Shown: piece after piece, positions 6,305-6,671 of the stretch
Numbering within the stretch: position 1 is the first letter of the stretch
How the letters are laid out: the number at the start of each line of letters is the position of its first letter
From: JAIVJN01 sp036732565
GTDB taxonomy: Bacteria > Acidobacteriota > Vicinamibacteria > Vicinamibacterales > UBA2999
NCBI GenBank assembly: GCA_036732565.1
Contig: DAINCF010000399.1
Location: 1-6,671, forward strand
Length of the DNA: 6,671 nt
Direction of reading: 5' to 3'
Made by a program: the position numbers and the translations under genes
Notes under the pieces: generated by a model
What the model saw: only the letters and a program-made list of their open reading frames with translations
Database searches by the model: none
Told to the model about the DNA's origin: nothing

Positions 6305-6330
6305 GTACGTAGCGCAGGCTTTAGGCCTGC
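6305..6330 (+). repeat. REP-like palindrome, copy 2
   Basis: The copy reads GTACGTAGCGCAGGC, then TTTAG, then GCCTGC. It has the same GTAG foot (6309-6312) and stem as copy 1, with one base deleted in the loop region. It starts 14 bases after the FN3 stop codon. Confidence 0.75.
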
Positions 6331-6363
6331 CGAACACCGTTGGTGCACGGCTGGCGCCGTCAG

Positions 6364-6389
6364 GCAGGCCCGAAGGCCTGCGCTACGTA
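6364..6389 (-). repeat. REP-like palindrome, copy 3 (inverted)
   Basis: On the minus strand it reads TACGTAGCGCAGGCC, then TTCG, then GGCCTGC: a perfect 7-bp stem with a 4-base loop and the GTAG foot (CTAC at 6383-6386 on +). It faces copy 2 across 33 bases. Confidence 0.75.
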
Positions 6390-6407
6390 TCTAATTTCGC
6401 AACGCGA

Positions 6408-6423
6408 ACAGGACTTATCCTGT
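6408..6423. promoter_or_regulatory. 16-bp dyad ACAGGA-CTTA-TCCTGT, candidate operator or leader hairpin
   Basis: Six-base arms are exactly complementary around a 4-base centre. It ends 27 bases before the ATG of the last gene, where a repressor site or a small leader hairpin near the SD would be expected. A site this short could arise by chance. Confidence 0.3.
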
Positions 6424-6450
6424 GGGCAAGAAGACGTGGCAGGAAAGCGA

Positions 6451-6671
6451 ATGCAGCGAGCCGCGGCCGTCGGCGTCGCCGAGCACGGGAACTCGGCGGT
6501 GCTCGTCACGGTCACGCCCGGCGGCGAGCTCCTCGATCGCCGGCGCATCGGCCTCACCGACAGCAGTCTACCGACGCACCCGCATCACCACGAAGGGTCG
6601 TGGGCGGTGGGCCGCTACCTGAACACACCGGGAGCGCGGGCGCTTTCGCTCGCGGAAGCCGTGGCGCTCGT
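6451..6671 (+). CDS. Conserved-looking protein of unknown function with HPHHHE motif (3' end cut by window)
   Basis: Only the first 73 codons are present; the frame is open to the window end. The start MQRAAAVGVAEHGNSAVLVT has no signal peptide and alternates hydrophobic residues as in a beta strand. A GGELLDRRRIGL hairpin-like segment (24-35) follows, then a cluster of His43, His45, His46, His47 and Glu48 (HPHHHEG), and a more helical stretch (SLAEAVALV, 65-73). The His-Glu cluster could bind metal. I have an impression of similar hypothetical proteins in Acidobacteria but cannot name a family. AGGA (6441-6444) lies six bases before the ATG, supporting this start. It is probably cytoplasmic and has its own leader, separated from the FN3 gene by the REP pair. 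Confidence 0.72.
   Translation, partial: MQRAAAVGVAEHGNSAVLVTVTPGGELLDRRRIGLTDSSLPTHPHHHEGSWAVGRYLNTPGARALSLAEAVAL

Larger units (their letters stand above)
6305..6389. repeat. BIME-like inverted REP pair able to form one long hairpin
   Basis: Arms 6306-6319 and 6376-6389 are exactly complementary over 14 bases. After a small asymmetric internal loop, 6324-6331 pairs with 6363-6370 over 8 bases. The arrangement is that of bacterial interspersed mosaic elements, two REPs in opposite orientation around a short spacer. In RNA it would give a very stable stem-loop just downstream of the FN3 stop. Confidence 0.7.
6291..6450. other. Intergenic region with inverted REP pair and short palindrome
   Basis: This 160-base gap holds two REP-like elements facing each other (6305-6389) and a 16-bp dyad (6408-6423). 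The loop between the REPs has further small hairpins, CACC/GGTG and ACGGC/GCCGT. The folded pair may protect the FN3 transcript 3' end or reduce read-through, but there is no U-tract. Confidence 0.5.

Overview
The window is GC-rich, densely packed bacterial DNA with every supported gene on the + strand. The best guess at source is an uncultured soil-type Acidobacteriota, possibly Vicinamibacteria (subdivision 6). This rests on high GC, GTG starts with good Shine-Dalgarno (SD) sequences, a secreted Vgb-like propeller beside an FN3 protein, and short GTAGCGCAGGCC-type palindromes that I associate with those genomes. The assignment is inference from memory, not a search result.

Layout. (1) 35-4066 looks like one operon of four tightly packed genes: an unrecognised exported and C-terminally anchored protein (35-667), a 40-residue single-span membrane protein (671-793), a sodium:solute symporter (790-2253, 4-bp ATGA overlap with the small protein), and a cytoplasmic M28/glutamate carboxypeptidase II-like protein (2255-4066, one base after the symporter). 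(2) Thirteen bases later comes a secreted seven-bladed Vgb-like propeller (4080-5144) whose signal peptide is partly encoded by a REP-like palindrome. (3) A 210-base gap holding a perfect 14-bp palindrome and small inverted repeats leads to a secreted protein of three FN3 domains (5355-6290). (4) A 160-base gap holds an inverted pair of the same REP-like element and a second short palindrome. It precedes a cytosolic-looking protein of unknown function with an HPHHHE motif (6451 onward, cut by the window end).

How the genes may work together. The symporter plus co-transcribed hydrolase-like protein suggests Na+-driven uptake of a small solute followed by intracellular processing, with two small membrane proteins as possible accessories. 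The hydrolase keeps most M28 metal ligands but has His-Ser where the family has the catalytic Glu-Glu pair, so its chemistry may differ or it may only bind. The Vgb-like propeller similarly lacks all four residues of the known streptogramin lyase active site, so antibiotic-lyase activity should not be inferred from the fold.

No rRNA, tRNA, CRISPR array, transposase gene, convincing Rho-independent terminator or strong sigma70 promoter was seen. Bases 1-34 are too short to assign, and no gene-free stretch exceeds 300 bases.
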